A stretch of 64,000 nucleotides of DNA from Sphingomonadales bacterium (GCA_016872115.1 VHBC01000011.1:1-64000); one strand, 5' to 3'. Positions 27,023 to 37,839 are shown, counted from the first letter of the stretch. The notes: generated by a model from the letters alone, not told the origin. Numbers and translations: made by a program.

Positions 27023-29023
27023 ATGATCAGTTTTGCCGACGAAATCAAACAAGGTATTCCTTCTGTTCTACCAAATCCAAAACCCTGGGAACCAGCAGTA
27101 AATCATGCGCCCAAGCGCAAAGAAATCCTCAGCAACTCTGAGAAAAAACTGGCAATTGCCAATGCTTTACGCTATTTTCCTAAGGAAGTTCACGCCATTT
27201 TAGCGCCTGAATTTGCACAGGAATTAAAAACATACGGTCGCATATATATGTACCGCTTGATGCCGGAGCATCCCATCTTTGCGCGGCCTATATCCGAGTA
27301 TCCTGGCCATTCAGAACAAGCAAAGGCAATTATGCTCATGATCCAAAATAACTTGGATCACCGGGTTGCACAGCATCCACTTGAACTCATCACTTACGGA
27401 GGTAATGGCGCTGTTTTTCAAAACTGGATTCAATACCGTTTGGTCATGAAGTATCTCTCAGAAATGAATGATGAGCAAACCTTGGTAATGTATTCAGGGC
27501 ACCCACTTGGGCTTTTTCCTTCACACACTAATGCCCCGCGTGTTGTCGTCACCAACGGCATGATGATCCCCAATTACTCTAAACCCGACGACTGGGAAAA
27601 ATTCAATGCCCTTGGGGTCACTCAATATGGACAAATGACCGCTGGTTCATACATGTATATTGGTCCGCAAGGAATTGTACATGGAACGACCATTACCGTT
27701 TTAAACGCAGTTCGCCGCTTAGCAAAAACCAGAGACGACATCAAAGGGAAAGTTTTCTTGACTGCCGGACTCGGCGGTATGTCTGGTGCACAACCAAAAG
27801 CTGGCAATATAGCGGGTGTCATTTCTATTACAGCAGAAGTGAACCCGAAAGCGGTCACTACGCGCCATTCTCAAGGGTGGGTGGATGAAATCATTTCAGA
27901 CCTAGATCAACTCGTTCAAAGAGTACAAAAAGCGCAAGTCAACAGAGAAGTGGTTTCGATAGCTTATCTTGGTAATGTGGTCGATGTTTGGGAAAAATTT
28001 GATAAAGAGGGTGTCCATATCGATTTAGGATCTGATCAAACTTCGCTACACAACCCTTGGGCCGGAGGTTATTACCCAGCAGGGCTCAGTTTCGACGAGG
28101 CCAATGAGATGATGGCCAAAGACCCTGAGCAGTTCAAATCACACGTACAAGAAAGCCTCAGAAGACATGCCGCAGCTGTCAATAAACACACTACGAGAGG
28201 GACCTATTTCTTTGACTACGGCAATGCATTTTTGTTAGAATCTGCGCGTGCAGGCGGCGATGTTATGGCTGAAAACCACATTGACTTCAAATACCCCTCC
28301 TACATCCAAGATATTCTTGGACCCATGTGTTTTGACTTTGGTTTTGGCCCTTTTCGTTGGGTCTGCGCAAGTGGCGATCCCAAAGATTTAGAAAAAACAG
28401 ATTCTATTGCTTGTGCTGTCCTTGAAGAAATGATGGCGAACTGCCCAGAAGAAATTCAACAACAAATGGCAGACAACATCCAATGGATTAAAGGGGCACA
28501 AGAAAACGAGCTTGTGGTGGGTTCTCAGGCGCGCATTCTGTATGCCGATGCCGAAGGACGCATGCGCATTGCTGCCGCTTTCAATGATGCAATTGCCAAT
28601 GGTGAAATTGGACCTGTTATTTTAGGTAGAGACCATCACGACGTCTCAGGAACCGATTCGCCGTACCGCGAAACCTCCAATATTTACGATGGTTCCCGTT
28701 TTACAGCAGATATGGCCATTCAGAATGTCATTGGAGATAGTTTTAGAGGGGCTACCTGGGTCAGTATTCATAATGGCGGCGGTGTTGGCTGGGGAGAGGT
28801 CATCAATGGCGGTTTTGGCATGTTGCTAGACGGTTCAGCGCAAGCACAGCGCAACCTCAAGAGCATGCTGCACTGGGATGTCAATAATGGTATTGCCCGC
28901 CGCAATTGGGCAAGAAACGAAAACGCCATTTTCGCCATCAAACGCGCCATGGAAGCAGAACCGCTGCTCAAAGTGACGCTGCCTAATATAGTCGATGATC
29001 AACTGCTCGATCAGTTATTTTGA
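27023..29023 (+). CDS. hutU: Urocanate hydratase
   Basis: Second enzyme of histidine degradation; it uses tightly bound NAD+ as an electrophile to hydrate urocanate to imidazolonepropionate. Family motifs visible are ITYGGNGAVFQNW, MYSGHPLGLFPSH, TAGSYMYIGPQGIVHGT, AGLGGMSGAQPKA, DQTSLHNPWAGGYYPAG and SIHNGGGVGWGEV. At 666 residues it is about 100 longer than the Proteobacterial enzyme, as is common for homologues in this phylum. The other hut genes are not in the window, so it is an orphan here. Confidence 0.93.
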   Translation: MISFADEIKQGIPSVLPNPKPWEPAVNHAPKRKEILSNSEKKLAIANALRYFPKEVHAILAPEFAQELKTYGRIYMYRLMPEHPIFARPISEYPGHSEQAKAIMLMIQNNLDHRVAQHPLELITYGGNGAVFQNWIQYRLVMKYLSEMNDEQTLVMYSGHPLGLFPSHTNAPRVVVTNGMMIPNYSKPDDWEKFNALGVTQYGQMTAGSYMYIGPQGIVHGTTITVLNAVRRLAKTRDDIKGKVFLTAGLGGMSGAQPKAGNIAGVISITAEVNPKAVTTRHSQGWVDEIISDLDQLVQRVQKAQVNREVVSIAYLGNVVDVWEKFDKEGVHIDLGSDQTSLHNPWAGGYYPAGLSFDEANEMMAKDPEQFKSHVQESLRRHAAAVNKHTTRGTYFFDYGNAFLLESARAGGDVMAENHIDFKYPSYIQDILGPMCFDFGFGPFRWVCASGDPKDLEKTDSIACAVLEEMMANCPEEIQQQMADNIQWIKGAQENELVVGSQARILYADAEGRMRIAAAFNDAIANGEIGPVILGRDHHDVSGTDSPYRETSNIYDGSRFTADMAIQNVIGDSFRGATWVSIHNGGGVGWGEVINGGFGMLLDGSAQAQRNLKSMLHWDVNNGIARRNWARNENAIFAIKRAMEAEPLLKVTLPNIVDDQLLDQLF

Positions 29024-29030
29024 TAGTAAG

Positions 29031-29975
29031 CTATTGTAAAGGAAAAGCCGCTCTCAAGAATTTACCTTTGCTGGTTGGCATTTCAAAATGCATGATTTCA
29101 GAAATGGTCTTAGAGATGTCGAGCATGTCTGCTTTTTGTGTGACGACAATCCCTTTTGGTGTGTCTGGACCCAAGACCAACAATGAAATATGGCGGCAGC
29201 CCTCGCACCAACAACCATGGTTGACAAAGCCAGAGCGCACGCCTTCTGAGTGGCGGCCGTGGTCATTGGTAATCAGTAATGTTGTTTGATCGCGCAATAC
29301 CGGATTTGACTGGATCATTTCCCATAGCTTAGCTGCATAAAGATCTGACTGCGTAATAGACTCAAGGTATTTATCCCAATTATTGGCATGTCCATAGACA
29401 TCAACCGCCAATAAGTTGATCAGCATGAGTTGCGGGGGTTGAGTAGACTGCACCAATTCGGTCACTTTTGCAAATGTTTTGTCGTCTCGGCCATAACCCA
29501 AGCCATTTCCATTAGGTCCACAATAGGTTTCAGCCAAATATTGATTGTTCCACTTTTTATGCGACGTATTGACAAGAACATCTAGTTTACCCTTACTCGC
29601 TACGACATACGCAGCCGAAGAATCTTTGCCGCTAGCCTTCAAGAAATATTGAAAAATATTGGGTTGTTTCGGAAGAGCTGTTCCTGCGTTTGACATGCGT
29701 TGGTAGTTACCAGTTACGATTGCGGTATGGCCAGGCACAGTAAAAGTGGGGCCATTATTTTTGAATTGCGCGTAAAACGCACCTTCATTTTTAAGTGAAT
29801 CACATAAAATAGGGCTGTATTTACAATTTGGTTCGCCATAGGTTTCAGTATAACGTGGACCGTCAATCACTAAGATATAGACGTACTTGGTTTTGAACTG
29901 CTGGTTCAGCTGTTGGCTAAATGCCTGATTTACAACTAAACATAGCGTTACAAGAGAAATGAATATGATTTTCAC
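29031..29975 (-). CDS. Exported alkaline-phosphatase-superfamily hydrolase
   Basis: A 314-residue protein read from GTG 29975 (MKIIFISLV), with a signal peptide ending AFSQ. The metal-dependent phosphatase/phosphodiesterase fold is shown by an N-terminal VIDGPRYTE metal site, the GPTFTVPGHTAIVTGNY motif with the Thr nucleophile, and the late TNDHGRHSEG metal ligands. A Cys pair lies in CWCEGC. The substrate is unknown: nucleotide pyrophosphatase, phosphodiesterase and sulfatase-like activities all occur in this superfamily. It is convergent with hutU, with only 7 nt between the stops. Confidence 0.85.
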   Translation of the reverse strand: MKIIFISLVTLCLVVNQAFSQQLNQQFKTKYVYILVIDGPRYTETYGEPNCKYSPILCDSLKNEGAFYAQFKNNGPTFTVPGHTAIVTGNYQRMSNAGTALPKQPNIFQYFLKASGKDSSAAYVVASKGKLDVLVNTSHKKWNNQYLAETYCGPNGNGLGYGRDDKTFAKVTELVQSTQPPQLMLINLLAVDVYGHANNWDKYLESITQSDLYAAKLWEMIQSNPVLRDQTTLLITNDHGRHSEGVRSGFVNHGCWCEGCRHISLLVLGPDTPKGIVVTQKADMLDISKTISEIMHFEMPTSKGKFLRAAFPLQ

Positions 29976-29979
29976 AAGC

Positions 29980-29987
29980 TAAAATTA
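29980..29987 (-). promoter_or_regulatory. Putative -7 box, leaderless spacing
   Basis: Minus-strand TAATTTTA differs from TAnnTTTG only at the last base and ends exactly 4 nt before the GTG start at 29975. Confidence 0.4.
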
Positions 29988-30029
29988 AGCATAAACCCAA
30001 ACAAGCCTGTAATTTCTTTGTTTGAAAAC

Positions 30030-30061
30030 TTGGATGCAATACCATTAATGTGGTAAATTTG
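30030..30061 (+). promoter_or_regulatory. Promoter of the suf operon
   Basis: A TTG at 30030-30032 and a perfect -7 box TAAATTTG at 30054-30061 are 21 nt apart, which fits the Bacteroidota housekeeping promoter. The start of transcription would be near 30066, leaving a leader of about 40 nt before sufA. I see no IscR-like palindrome. Confidence 0.55.
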
Positions 30062-30107
30062 CAGCAAATAAAGTGTTTTATTTATAATTAATCTAAATAA
30101 AAACGAC

Positions 30108-30431
30108 ATGTTAACTGTAACAGACGCAGCCAAAAAACAGGCGCTTCGCCTCATGGAAGACGAACAAAAAGACGGGTTTTTTATTCGTGTAGGTGTTCAA
30201 GGGGGCGGATGCTCAGGACTCATGTACCAACTCACCTTCGACAATGAAGAAAAAGAAGGAGATATGGGCTTCGAAAACAATGGTGTTAAGGTTGTAGTAG
30301 ATAAAAAAAGCTACCTCTACCTTGTGGGTACCACACTCGACTTTTCCGGCGGGCTCAACGGCAAAGGTTTTGTTTTCCAAAACCCAAATGCAGACCGCAC
30401 TTGCGGCTGCGGTGAATCCTTTTCTGTATAA
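30108..30431 (+). CDS. sufA: A-type iron-sulfur cluster assembly protein
   Basis: HesB/IscA-type carrier of 107 residues that passes Fe-S clusters from the SufBCD scaffold to target proteins. The three conserved cysteines are in [11 protein letters not shown] and in the C-terminal TCGCGESF. It is the first gene of the suf operon and ends 2 nt before sufB. Confidence 0.93.
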   Translation: MLTVTDAAKKQALRLMEDEQKDGFFIRVGVQGGGCSGLMYQLTFDNEEKEGDMGFENNGVKVVVDKKSYLYLVGTTLDFSGGLNGKGFVFQNPNADRTCGCGESFSV

Positions 30432-30433
30432 TT

Positions 30434-31882
30434 ATGTCGAACTATACCGAAAACGAACTTGCACAGGACCTCGAAAACCAAGAATACAAATTTGGTTTTG
30501 TCACGGATATCGAGTCCGATACCGTGCCTGTTGGCCTCAACGAGGACATCATTCGACTCATTTCGACCAAAAAAAATGAACCGAGGTGGTTACTTGACTA
30601 CCGTCTAAAATCTTTTGCAATTTGGCAACAAATGACAGAGCCTGAATGGGCCCATGTTCAATATCAAAAACCAGATTTCCAAGCAATCTCCTATTACTCT
30701 GCTCCTAAACAAACCAAAAAATACGAGTCTTGGGATGACGTCGAACCGGAGCTTAAGGAAACCATGAAAAAACTCGGAATTTCCATGGAAGAACAACAAC
30801 GTCTCACAGGCGTAGCTGTTGATTTTGTCATGGATTCCGTATCTGTAGCAACCTCTTTCAAAGAAAAGCTCAGCGAGCTCGGCATCATATTTTGTTCTTT
30901 TTCTGATGCAGTTCAAGAACACCCAGAACTCGTTCAGAAATATATGGGCACCGTTGTTCCAAATACGGACAACTTCTATGCTGCATTAAACAGTGCGGTC
31001 TTCACTGACGGGTCTTTTTGCTATATACCAAAGGGTGTTCGTTGCCCTATGGAACTTTCGACTTATTTTCGAATCAATGCAGGAGGTACTGGTCAATTTG
31101 AACGCACACTAGTTGTTGCAGATGAAGGTGCGTATGTTTCGTACCTCGAGGGCTGTACTGCGCCTCAGCGCGATGAAAATCAATTGCACGCAGCCGTTGT
31201 AGAACTTATCGCCCTACAAGATGCGGAAATCAAATATTCTACCGTACAGAACTGGTATCCCGGAGATAAAGATGGAAAAGGAGGCGTGTTTAACTTTGTA
31301 ACCAAACGCGGGTTGTGTGAAACCAATTCCAAAATTTCTTGGACACAAGTCGAAACAGGTTCTGCAGTAACTTGGAAATATCCATCGTGCATCCTCAAAG
31401 GAGACCATTCAATCGGAGAATTTTATTCGGTTGCCGTCACCAATAATTTGCAACAAGCCGATACCGGCACGAAAATGGTTCATTTAGGTAAGCACACGAA
31501 GTCAACCATTATTTCCAAAGGTATTTCTGCAGGGAGATCACAAAATTCTTACCGCGGTTTGGTTCAAATAAACAAAAGCGCACACCATGCGCGTAACTTT
31601 TCTCAATGTGACTCTCTTCTGATGACCGACGAATGCGGCGCGCATACCTTCCCTTACATCGAATGCAAAAACCCAACGGCCAAAATTGAGCACGAAGCAA
31701 CAACCTCCAAAATTGGCGAAGACCAACTGTTTTACTGCATGCAACGCGGTATAAGTGAAGAAAAAGCAATCAGCCTCATCGTCAATGGCTACTGTAAAGA
31801 AGTTCTCAACCAACTCCCAATGGAGTTTGCCGTCGAGGCACAAAAACTACTCGCCATCAGTCTAGAAGGTAGCGTAGGTTAA
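30434..31882 (+). CDS. sufB: Fe-S cluster assembly scaffold SufB
   Basis: A 482-residue core subunit of the SufBC2D complex, on which Fe-S clusters are built from cysteine sulfur. Characteristic stretches are [41 protein letters not shown] (given here as position 175-215), [19 protein letters not shown] and the C-terminal [17 protein letters not shown]. The length matches the family. It is co-transcribed with sufA, sufC and sufD. Confidence 0.97.
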   Translation: MSNYTENELAQDLENQEYKFGFVTDIESDTVPVGLNEDIIRLISTKKNEPRWLLDYRLKSFAIWQQMTEPEWAHVQYQKPDFQAISYYSAPKQTKKYESWDDVEPELKETMKKLGISMEEQQRLTGVAVDFVMDSVSVATSFKEKLSELGIIFCSFSDAVQEHPELVQKYMGTVVPNTDNFYAALNSAVFTDGSFCYIPKGVRCPMELSTYFRINAGGTGQFERTLVVADEGAYVSYLEGCTAPQRDENQLHAAVVELIALQDAEIKYSTVQNWYPGDKDGKGGVFNFVTKRGLCETNSKISWTQVETGSAVTWKYPSCILKGDHSIGEFYSVAVTNNLQQADTGTKMVHLGKHTKSTIISKGISAGRSQNSYRGLVQINKSAHHARNFSQCDSLLMTDECGAHTFPYIECKNPTAKIEHEATTSKIGEDQLFYCMQRGISEEKAISLIVNGYCKEVLNQLPMEFAVEAQKLLAISLEGSVG

Positions 31883-31907
31883 TCATATTTAGAAGACACT
31901 CAACCCA

Positions 31908-32654
31908 ATGATAAAAATCGAAAACTTACACGCTAGCATTAATGGGAAGGAAATCCTTAAAGGACTCAACCTCACTGTAAATGCAGGCGAAGTACATGCC
32001 ATAATGGGGCCCAACGGAGCAGGTAAAAGTACACTTGCCTCTGTTTTAGCTGGCCGCGAAGACTATGAAATCACTGCAGGAAACGTTTCCTTTCTCGACA
32101 AAGATTTGCTAGAACTTTCTACCGAAGACCGCGCCCGCGAAGGTCTTTTCTTGGCCTTTCAGTACCCAGTTGAGATCCCAGGCGTGAGCAATGTCAACTT
32201 CTTGCGCACCGCCCTTAACGAAAAGCGTGCTTATCATGGCCAAGATCCTATTTCTGCAAAAGATTTTATGGCGCTTGTTCGCGAAAAATCTGCGCTTGTG
32301 GAAATCGATCCAAAGCTTGCATCGCGCTCAGTGAACGAAGGATTTTCTGGTGGGGAGAAAAAACGCAATGAAATTTTTCAGATGGCCATGCTCAATCCCA
32401 AATTGGCTGTCCTAGACGAAACAGATTCCGGTTTAGATATCGATGCACTGCGCATTGTATCGCAAGGCGTCAATGCACTTAAATCGCCTGAAAACGCAAG
32501 TATCGTCATTACCCATTACCAGCGCCTACTCGACTACATTATTCCAGATATGGTGCATGTTCTTTACGACGGACGCATTGTCAAATCAGGGCCAAAAGAA
32601 TTGGCTTTAGAGCTCGAAGAACGCGGTTACGACTGGATTAAAGAAAGTTTATAA
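31908..32654 (+). CDS. sufC: Fe-S cluster assembly ATPase SufC
   Basis: ABC-type ATPase of 248 residues that drives conformational change of the SufB-SufD pair. Walker A is G34PNGAGKST42. The signature region is FSGGEKKRNEIFQMAML and Walker B is LAVLDETDSGLDIDAL, where the SufC-specific ETDSGLD replaces the usual EPTSGLD. It lies 25 nt after sufB and 1 nt before sufD. Confidence 0.97.
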   Translation: MIKIENLHASINGKEILKGLNLTVNAGEVHAIMGPNGAGKSTLASVLAGREDYEITAGNVSFLDKDLLELSTEDRAREGLFLAFQYPVEIPGVSNVNFLRTALNEKRAYHGQDPISAKDFMALVREKSALVEIDPKLASRSVNEGFSGGEKKRNEIFQMAMLNPKLAVLDETDSGLDIDALRIVSQGVNALKSPENASIVITHYQRLLDYIIPDMVHVLYDGRIVKSGPKELALELEERGYDWIKESL

Positions 32655-32655
32655 T

Positions 32656-33891
32656 ATGGAAACCGGCACGCTCAATAAGCTTTCTCTTTTTGTTGAAGAT
32701 CTAAATGAAACTGCACTTGCGCCAAATGCGCTCAAAGACGCGGCTCACGAATTTTTAGCTGGACAAGACTTTCCCACAACCCGCTCCGAACGATTCAAAT
32801 ACACCCGACTTGCCAAATTAGCAAATGCAGCATTTTCTGCGGCGCAAAGCGTAAACGAAGTGCAAATAGCGCAGTCAAAAATTTTAATAGACGCTTATAC
32901 AATTGTCATTAACCATGACAACATCCAAATACCCAAGAATCTTCCATCGGGTATCGAGGTTTCATTAATAGCAGAAACCCAAATTCCTTTCAATGAGGCT
33001 GCTTTTTATGATATTTTCGGCGCGCTGAATATTCTTCATGCCTCCCTTGGTATTTCGATTCATATTCGTCAAAATATCACCTTAGACAAACCGCTGCAAA
33101 TTTTGCAAATAAATAGTGGGGGCAAAACTTTTTACCGTCATCATTTCAGTTTTGAAAAGAATTCAGAAGTAGCTGTTTATTTTATTTCTAAAAATACAGA
33201 AGGGCACAGCAGTTTTGCCCATACGCACTTTCAATACAATATCGCAAAAGATGCACGCGTCAAAATTTTCAAAATTCAAGACACCAATGTTGGACATTTT
33301 GATTTCAATGAAGACCGCGCCAAACAAGCAGAACGCTCCCATTTTGAAATCAATACCATTACACTCTGCGGAAGTTTTGTGCGCAACGACGCACAGGTAA
33401 TTATTCAGGGTGAACATGCACAAACTTATTTGAATGGTGCTTACTGGCTCAAAGAAGAGCAACATGTCGCCAATTATACGACCATTGACCACCGCGTGGC
33501 CAATTGTGAATCCTTTGAAACTTACAAAGGGGTTGCCACCGATAAAGCTACCGCTGTTTTCAATGGCAAGGTTTTCGTCAGAAAAGACGCCCAAAAAACG
33601 AATGCGTATCAAAGCAATGCCAATGTGCTGCTCTCTGAAAATGCAAGTATCAATTCCAAACCAGAACTTGAAATCTACGCCGACGACGTCAAGTGTTCTC
33701 ATGGCTCAACAACAGGCCAACTAGACGAAAACGCACTATTTTACCTACGCGCCAGGGGCCTGAGTGAGGCCGCCGCCAAGAATCTATTGCTACAGGCTTT
33801 CATGGAAGACGTGCTGGCTTATGTCAAAAATGAAGAAGTACTCGCCTATGTTCACAAGCGCATAGCAGCACGTTTCAATTGGAATTATTAA
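32656..33891 (+). CDS. sufD: Fe-S cluster assembly protein SufD
   Basis: SufB paralogue of 411 residues that completes the SufBC2D scaffold. The N-terminal part (LAGQDFPTTRSERFKYTRL) and the C-terminal beta-helix region with DDVKCSHGSTTGQLDENALFYLRARGL (residues 344-370) are conserved. The cysteine desulfurase SufS and SufE do not follow; an intrinsic terminator closes the operon, so they must be elsewhere. Confidence 0.95.
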   Translation: METGTLNKLSLFVEDLNETALAPNALKDAAHEFLAGQDFPTTRSERFKYTRLAKLANAAFSAAQSVNEVQIAQSKILIDAYTIVINHDNIQIPKNLPSGIEVSLIAETQIPFNEAAFYDIFGALNILHASLGISIHIRQNITLDKPLQILQINSGGKTFYRHHFSFEKNSEVAVYFISKNTEGHSSFAHTHFQYNIAKDARVKIFKIQDTNVGHFDFNEDRAKQAERSHFEINTITLCGSFVRNDAQVIIQGEHAQTYLNGAYWLKEEQHVANYTTIDHRVANCESFETYKGVATDKATAVFNGKVFVRKDAQKTNAYQSNANVLLSENASINSKPELEIYADDVKCSHGSTTGQLDENALFYLRARGLSEAAAKNLLLQAFMEDVLAYVKNEEVLAYVHKRIAARFNWNY

Positions 33892-33951
33892 GCGCGAAAG
33901 AAAGCGAAGAAAACCCAATTCTTTCACATTTTACCAAAACCCTTTAAACAA

Positions 33952-33979
33952 AAAAAGAGCGCCTTTCAGCGCTCTTTTT
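33952..33979. terminator. Bidirectional intrinsic terminator between sufD and atpG
   Basis: GAGCGC (33957-33962) and GCGCTC (33969-33974) form a GC-rich stem around a 6-nt loop. Flanking A5 and T5 tracts extend it to 11 bp and give a U-run on both strands. It lies between the convergent suf and atp operons, about 60 nt after sufD and 20 nt after the atpG stop. It is the only textbook intrinsic terminator I find in the window. Confidence 0.88.
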
Positions 33980-34000
33980 CATTCTATTAAATCGGTTTTT

Positions 34001-34870
34001 TTAGCCGTTAAGTGCTTCTGCTCCACCAACAATCTCGAGGATTTCATTGGTAATTGCAGCTTGACGGGCTTTATTGTAACTTAATTTGAGGTTCTTTTGA
34101 AGTTCTTTTGCGTTGTCGGTAGCTTTGTGCATGGCTGTCATGCGGGCACCGTGCTCTGCTGCAAAAGAATCTCTGATTGCTTTGTAAAGCTGCAACTTCA
34201 TTGACTTTGGAAGCAAATCTTCGACAATCTCCATTTTAGAAGGTTCAAAGATGTAGTCTCCAGCCTCTGAATCACTGACAGTAGGTACAATTGGTAAAAA
34301 TTGTTCTGTTTCAATGTTCTGGGTTGCTGCATTCACAAATCGGTTGTATACCAATACGACTTTATCAAAAGACTTATTGATAAACTGTGCCATAATTTCT
34401 TCTGCTACCTGAGCTACCAATTCAAAACGCAAATCGGCATAGATGTCTTCCATTTGCTCTATTGTCTCGTTGGCGTAGAAATAAGGTGTTCTCTTATAAA
34501 CATCTTTGATTTTCTTTCCAAGACATAAAACAGAAACTTCTTTTCCGGCGTAATCTTCGGCAATTAATGAACCTACTCTTTTTATGATGTTGTTATTGAA
34601 ACCACCGCAGAGTCCGCGGTTAGAGGTAATGCCAACAATCAGAATTTTGTTTGCCTCGCGCTGTACTGCATAGGCATTTTCTGATAGATCAAGACTTGTA
34701 CTTAAATTTTCGAGGATTTCGCGCAATTTGCCCGCATATGGGCGCATTTGCGTGACGGCATCTTGGGCGCGTTTCAATTTGGCAGCAGAAACCATTTTCA
34801 TGGCAGAAGTAATCTGCATTGTGGATCCGACTGAACTGATGCGGTTACGTATTTCTTTTAGATTCGCCAT
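34001..34870 (-). CDS. atpG: ATP synthase F1 gamma subunit
   Basis: Central rotor shaft of F1, 289 residues. The N-terminal helix carries KEIRNRISSVGSTMQITSAMKMVSAAKL, given here as residues 5-32. The C-terminal helix ends ARQAAITNEILEIVGGAEAL, residues 268-287. The last gene of the operon atpB-E-F-H-A-G; it lies 22 nt after atpA and ends at the bidirectional terminator. Confidence 0.97.
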   Translation of the reverse strand: MANLKEIRNRISSVGSTMQITSAMKMVSAAKLKRAQDAVTQMRPYAGKLREILENLSTSLDLSENAYAVQREANKILIVGITSNRGLCGGFNNNIIKRVGSLIAEDYAGKEVSVLCLGKKIKDVYKRTPYFYANETIEQMEDIYADLRFELVAQVAEEIMAQFINKSFDKVVLVYNRFVNAATQNIETEQFLPIVPTVSDSEAGDYIFEPSKMEIVEDLLPKSMKLQLYKAIRDSFAAEHGARMTAMHKATDNAKELQKNLKLSYNKARQAAITNEILEIVGGAEALNG

Positions 34871-34892
34871 TGTAATCCTAAATTATTGGCAA

Positions 34893-36473
34893 TTATGAAG
34901 CAAATTTAGCTGCTACTTCTTTGGCTGTTTTGGTCAATACAGCTTCAATTTCGTCTGTGTATTTACCTGCTTTAAGCGCCACAAGTGCATCGCCATGATT
35001 TGCTTTTAGTACTGTTAAGTAATCTTTTTCGAATTCCTTGATTTTGTTTACTGGTACTGGTTGCATAAGGCCTTTTACACCGGCGTAGATAATCGCAATT
35101 TGCTTTTCTACAGGGAATGGATCTCCTTCGCGTTGCTTTAAGATTTCCACGTTGCGTGCACCTTTATCGAGAACGGCTTTGGTAGCTGCATCTAGATCAG
35201 AACCAAACTTAGCAAAAGCCTCGAGTTCACGATATTGCGCTTGGTCAAGCTTTAATGTACCCGCTACTTTTTTCATGGATTTGATCTGTGCAGAGCCACC
35301 AACACGAGATACAGAGATACCTACGTTAATTGCAGGACGAATACCTGAGTTAAACAAGTCAGACTCCAAAAAGATTTGTCCGTCTGTAATCGAGATTACG
35401 TTGGTTGGAATATACGCAGAAACGTCACCCGCTTGTGTTTCGATAATAGGAAGTGCTGTAAGCGACCCACCACCTCGAACTTTGTCTTTCAAAGAGGCAG
35501 GAAGGTCATTCATTTGGGAAGCAATGCTGTCATCGGCGATAACTTTAGACGCGCGCTCGAGTAAGCGAGAGTGCAGATAAAATACGTCACCAGGGTAAGC
35601 CTCGCGTCCTGGCGGACGACGCAAAAGAAGCGATACCTCGCGGTATGCAACAGCTTGTTTTGAAAGGTCATCATAAACGATGAGCGCCGGATTACCGCAG
35701 TCGCGGAAATACTCACCGATTGCCGCACCTGTCATTGGTGCATAGAATTGCATTGGTGCAGGGTCCGATGCATTAGCGGCAACTACCGTAGTGTAGGCCA
35801 TTGCGCCGGCATCTTCTAATTTTTTTACAATACCAGCAACTGTAGATCCTTTTTGGCCAATTGCAACATAGATACAATATACAGGCTCACCGCGGTCGTA
35901 GAACTCGCGTTGGTTGATGATGGTATCGATGGCAACTGTTGTTTTTCCAGTTTGGCGGTCACCGATGATGAGCTCACGCTGGCCACGACCAATTGGAATC
36001 ATGGCATCTACTGCTTTTATACCGGTTTGAAGTGGCTCGCTTACCGGCTGACGGAAAATTACTCCTGGTGCTTTGCGCTCAATTGGCATTTCGTATAGGT
36101 CGCCTTGGATTGGACCCTTACCATCGATTGGCTGACCGAGAGTGTCAACAACACGGCCGACCATGCCATCGCCAACTTTTACAGAAGCAATTTTACCAAG
36201 ACGGCGAACGGTGTCACCTTCTTTTACACTAGAGGAACGACCAAGCAATACCGCTCCTACGTTGTCTTCTTCGAGGTTGAGTGCAATACCTTGCATGCCA
36301 CCATCAAATTCAATGAGTTCGCCGTATTGTACGCCGTTCATTCCGTAGATGCGTGCAATACCATCTCCTACCTGAAGTACCGTTCCTACTTCTTGCAATT
36401 CAGCTTCTGAGCGGAAACCTGAGAGCTGCTCTCTCAATATTGCCGAAACTTCTGCTGGTTTAATATCTGCCAT
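34893..36473 (-). CDS. atpA: ATP synthase F1 alpha subunit
   Basis: Regulatory nucleotide-binding subunit of F1, 526 residues. The P-loop is G171DRQTGKT178. Other hallmarks are [13 protein letters not shown], the [26 protein letters not shown] stretch (about 283-308) and the arginine-finger region [11 protein letters not shown]. Beta (atpD) and epsilon (atpC) are missing from this operon and must be encoded elsewhere, as usual in this phylum. Confidence 0.98.
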   Translation of the reverse strand: MADIKPAEVSAILREQLSGFRSEAELQEVGTVLQVGDGIARIYGMNGVQYGELIEFDGGMQGIALNLEEDNVGAVLLGRSSSVKEGDTVRRLGKIASVKVGDGMVGRVVDTLGQPIDGKGPIQGDLYEMPIERKAPGVIFRQPVSEPLQTGIKAVDAMIPIGRGQRELIIGDRQTGKTTVAIDTIINQREFYDRGEPVYCIYVAIGQKGSTVAGIVKKLEDAGAMAYTTVVAANASDPAPMQFYAPMTGAAIGEYFRDCGNPALIVYDDLSKQAVAYREVSLLLRRPPGREAYPGDVFYLHSRLLERASKVIADDSIASQMNDLPASLKDKVRGGGSLTALPIIETQAGDVSAYIPTNVISITDGQIFLESDLFNSGIRPAINVGISVSRVGGSAQIKSMKKVAGTLKLDQAQYRELEAFAKFGSDLDAATKAVLDKGARNVEILKQREGDPFPVEKQIAIIYAGVKGLMQPVPVNKIKEFEKDYLTVLKANHGDALVALKAGKYTDEIEAVLTKTAKEVAAKFAS

Positions 36474-36502
36474 GTGTACTTATTTTTATTGTCTGTTGAC
36501 GA

Positions 36503-37033
36503 TTATACGATTTGTTGTTTGAGACGCTTGAGTTGACTTGCAACAGAGGCGTCGATTTGGTGGTCACCCATTCTTACAATGAAGCCGCCAATTAGTGTTG
36601 GATCTATTTCTTCTGTGACATCCGCTGTTCCAGAAATTGCTGCCGAAACCTTGGTGAGAATAGCTGTCTTAGTGCCTTCTTCGAGTTTTTGCGCACTAAT
36701 GATTGTGATAGGAACTATTCCGCGTTGTGCTTTGAGTTGTGCAATAAATTGCTTAGCGATGTCAAGCATAACTGATTCACGACCATTGTTGGTAACAAGC
36801 GTCAGAAAATCGATGGTCGATTGACTGAAATCTTTAAAAATTTGCTTGATCACGGCAACTTTTTTGTCGATGTTGATCAAGGGTGAATTCAAGAAAACTT
36901 GAAAGTCATGGGCTTCATCAGCGACTTGAAGCAATTGGAGCATGTCTGCTTCTATTTGCTCAATTTTATTGTGCTCAGTAGCCAACTCTAAAAGAGCTTT
37001 GGCATATCGAACAGCTGATTTATTTGACTTCAT
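36503..37033 (-). CDS. atpH: ATP synthase F1 delta subunit
   Basis: Peripheral-stalk connector between F1 and the b subunits (OSCP family), 176 residues. The N-terminal AVRYAKALLELA motif and the C-terminal DPTLIGGFIVRMGDHQIDASV motif are those of the family. It lies 3 nt after atpF and 29 nt before atpA. Confidence 0.95.
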   Translation of the reverse strand: MKSNKSAVRYAKALLELATEHNKIEQIEADMLQLLQVADEAHDFQVFLNSPLINIDKKVAVIKQIFKDFSQSTIDFLTLVTNNGRESVMLDIAKQFIAQLKAQRGIVPITIISAQKLEEGTKTAILTKVSAAISGTADVTEEIDPTLIGGFIVRMGDHQIDASVASQLKRLKQQIV

Positions 37034-37036
37034 GGA

Positions 37037-37531
37037 TTAGTTCATTTTGATTTCACCAGCAAGCTGGTTGGCCAATGCTTTTTGCTTGTCGTCTGAACTC
37101 AGTTCTTGACGAACTACTTTTTCAGCGATTTGTAAAGACAAACTAGCCACATGATTTTTAAGCTCTGCCATGGCTGCCGCTTTCTCGCTGTTGATGTTCT
37201 GACGGGCAGACTCAACGAGTTTTGCAGCTTCGACTTTAGCTTTGCCTTTGGCTTCCTCTATCATGCCGTTTGCAGCTTCTTTAGCTTCTTTCAAAATTTG
37301 ATCGCGCTCAGTACGAGCAGCCTTCAAAATTTGGTCGTTTTCGGCCTTGAGTACTTGCATTTCAGCTTTGGTTTTCTCGGCTAATTTAAGCGCTTCAGTA
37401 ATCTTTTGCTCACGGGTATTGACTGCGTTGAGAATAGGCTTCCAAGCGTATTTTGTAAGCACAAACAACAGCAAACAAAATACCAACCCTGTCCAAAATA
37501 ATAAACCTAAATCTGGTGTTACTAAATTCAT
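37037..37531 (-). CDS. atpF: ATP synthase Fo b subunit
   Basis: Peripheral-stalk subunit of 164 residues. A single N-terminal membrane helix (about 8-27, LFWTGLVFCLLLFVLTKYAW) is followed by a long charged coiled coil rich in Ala, Lys and Glu. A homodimer is expected, since only one b-type gene is present. Confidence 0.95.
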   Translation of the reverse strand: MNLVTPDLGLLFWTGLVFCLLLFVLTKYAWKPILNAVNTREQKITEALKLAEKTKAEMQVLKAENDQILKAARTERDQILKEAKEAANGMIEEAKGKAKVEAAKLVESARQNINSEKAAAMAELKNHVASLSLQIAEKVVRQELSSDDKQKALANQLAGEIKMN

Positions 37532-37598
37532 TTCAGATGCTTTTTTGACGATTAAAAAAAGTTTCTACCCAAACCAACCGTCTGGGTAGAAAACTTGC

Positions 37599-37832
<234 letters not shown>

Positions 37833-37839
37833 TTACTAA

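Noticed and set aside
33163-33702. A 179-codon open frame antisense to sufD
   Set aside because: The sufD frame is strongly conserved here; the antisense protein has no family features, signal or promoter and is a shadow.
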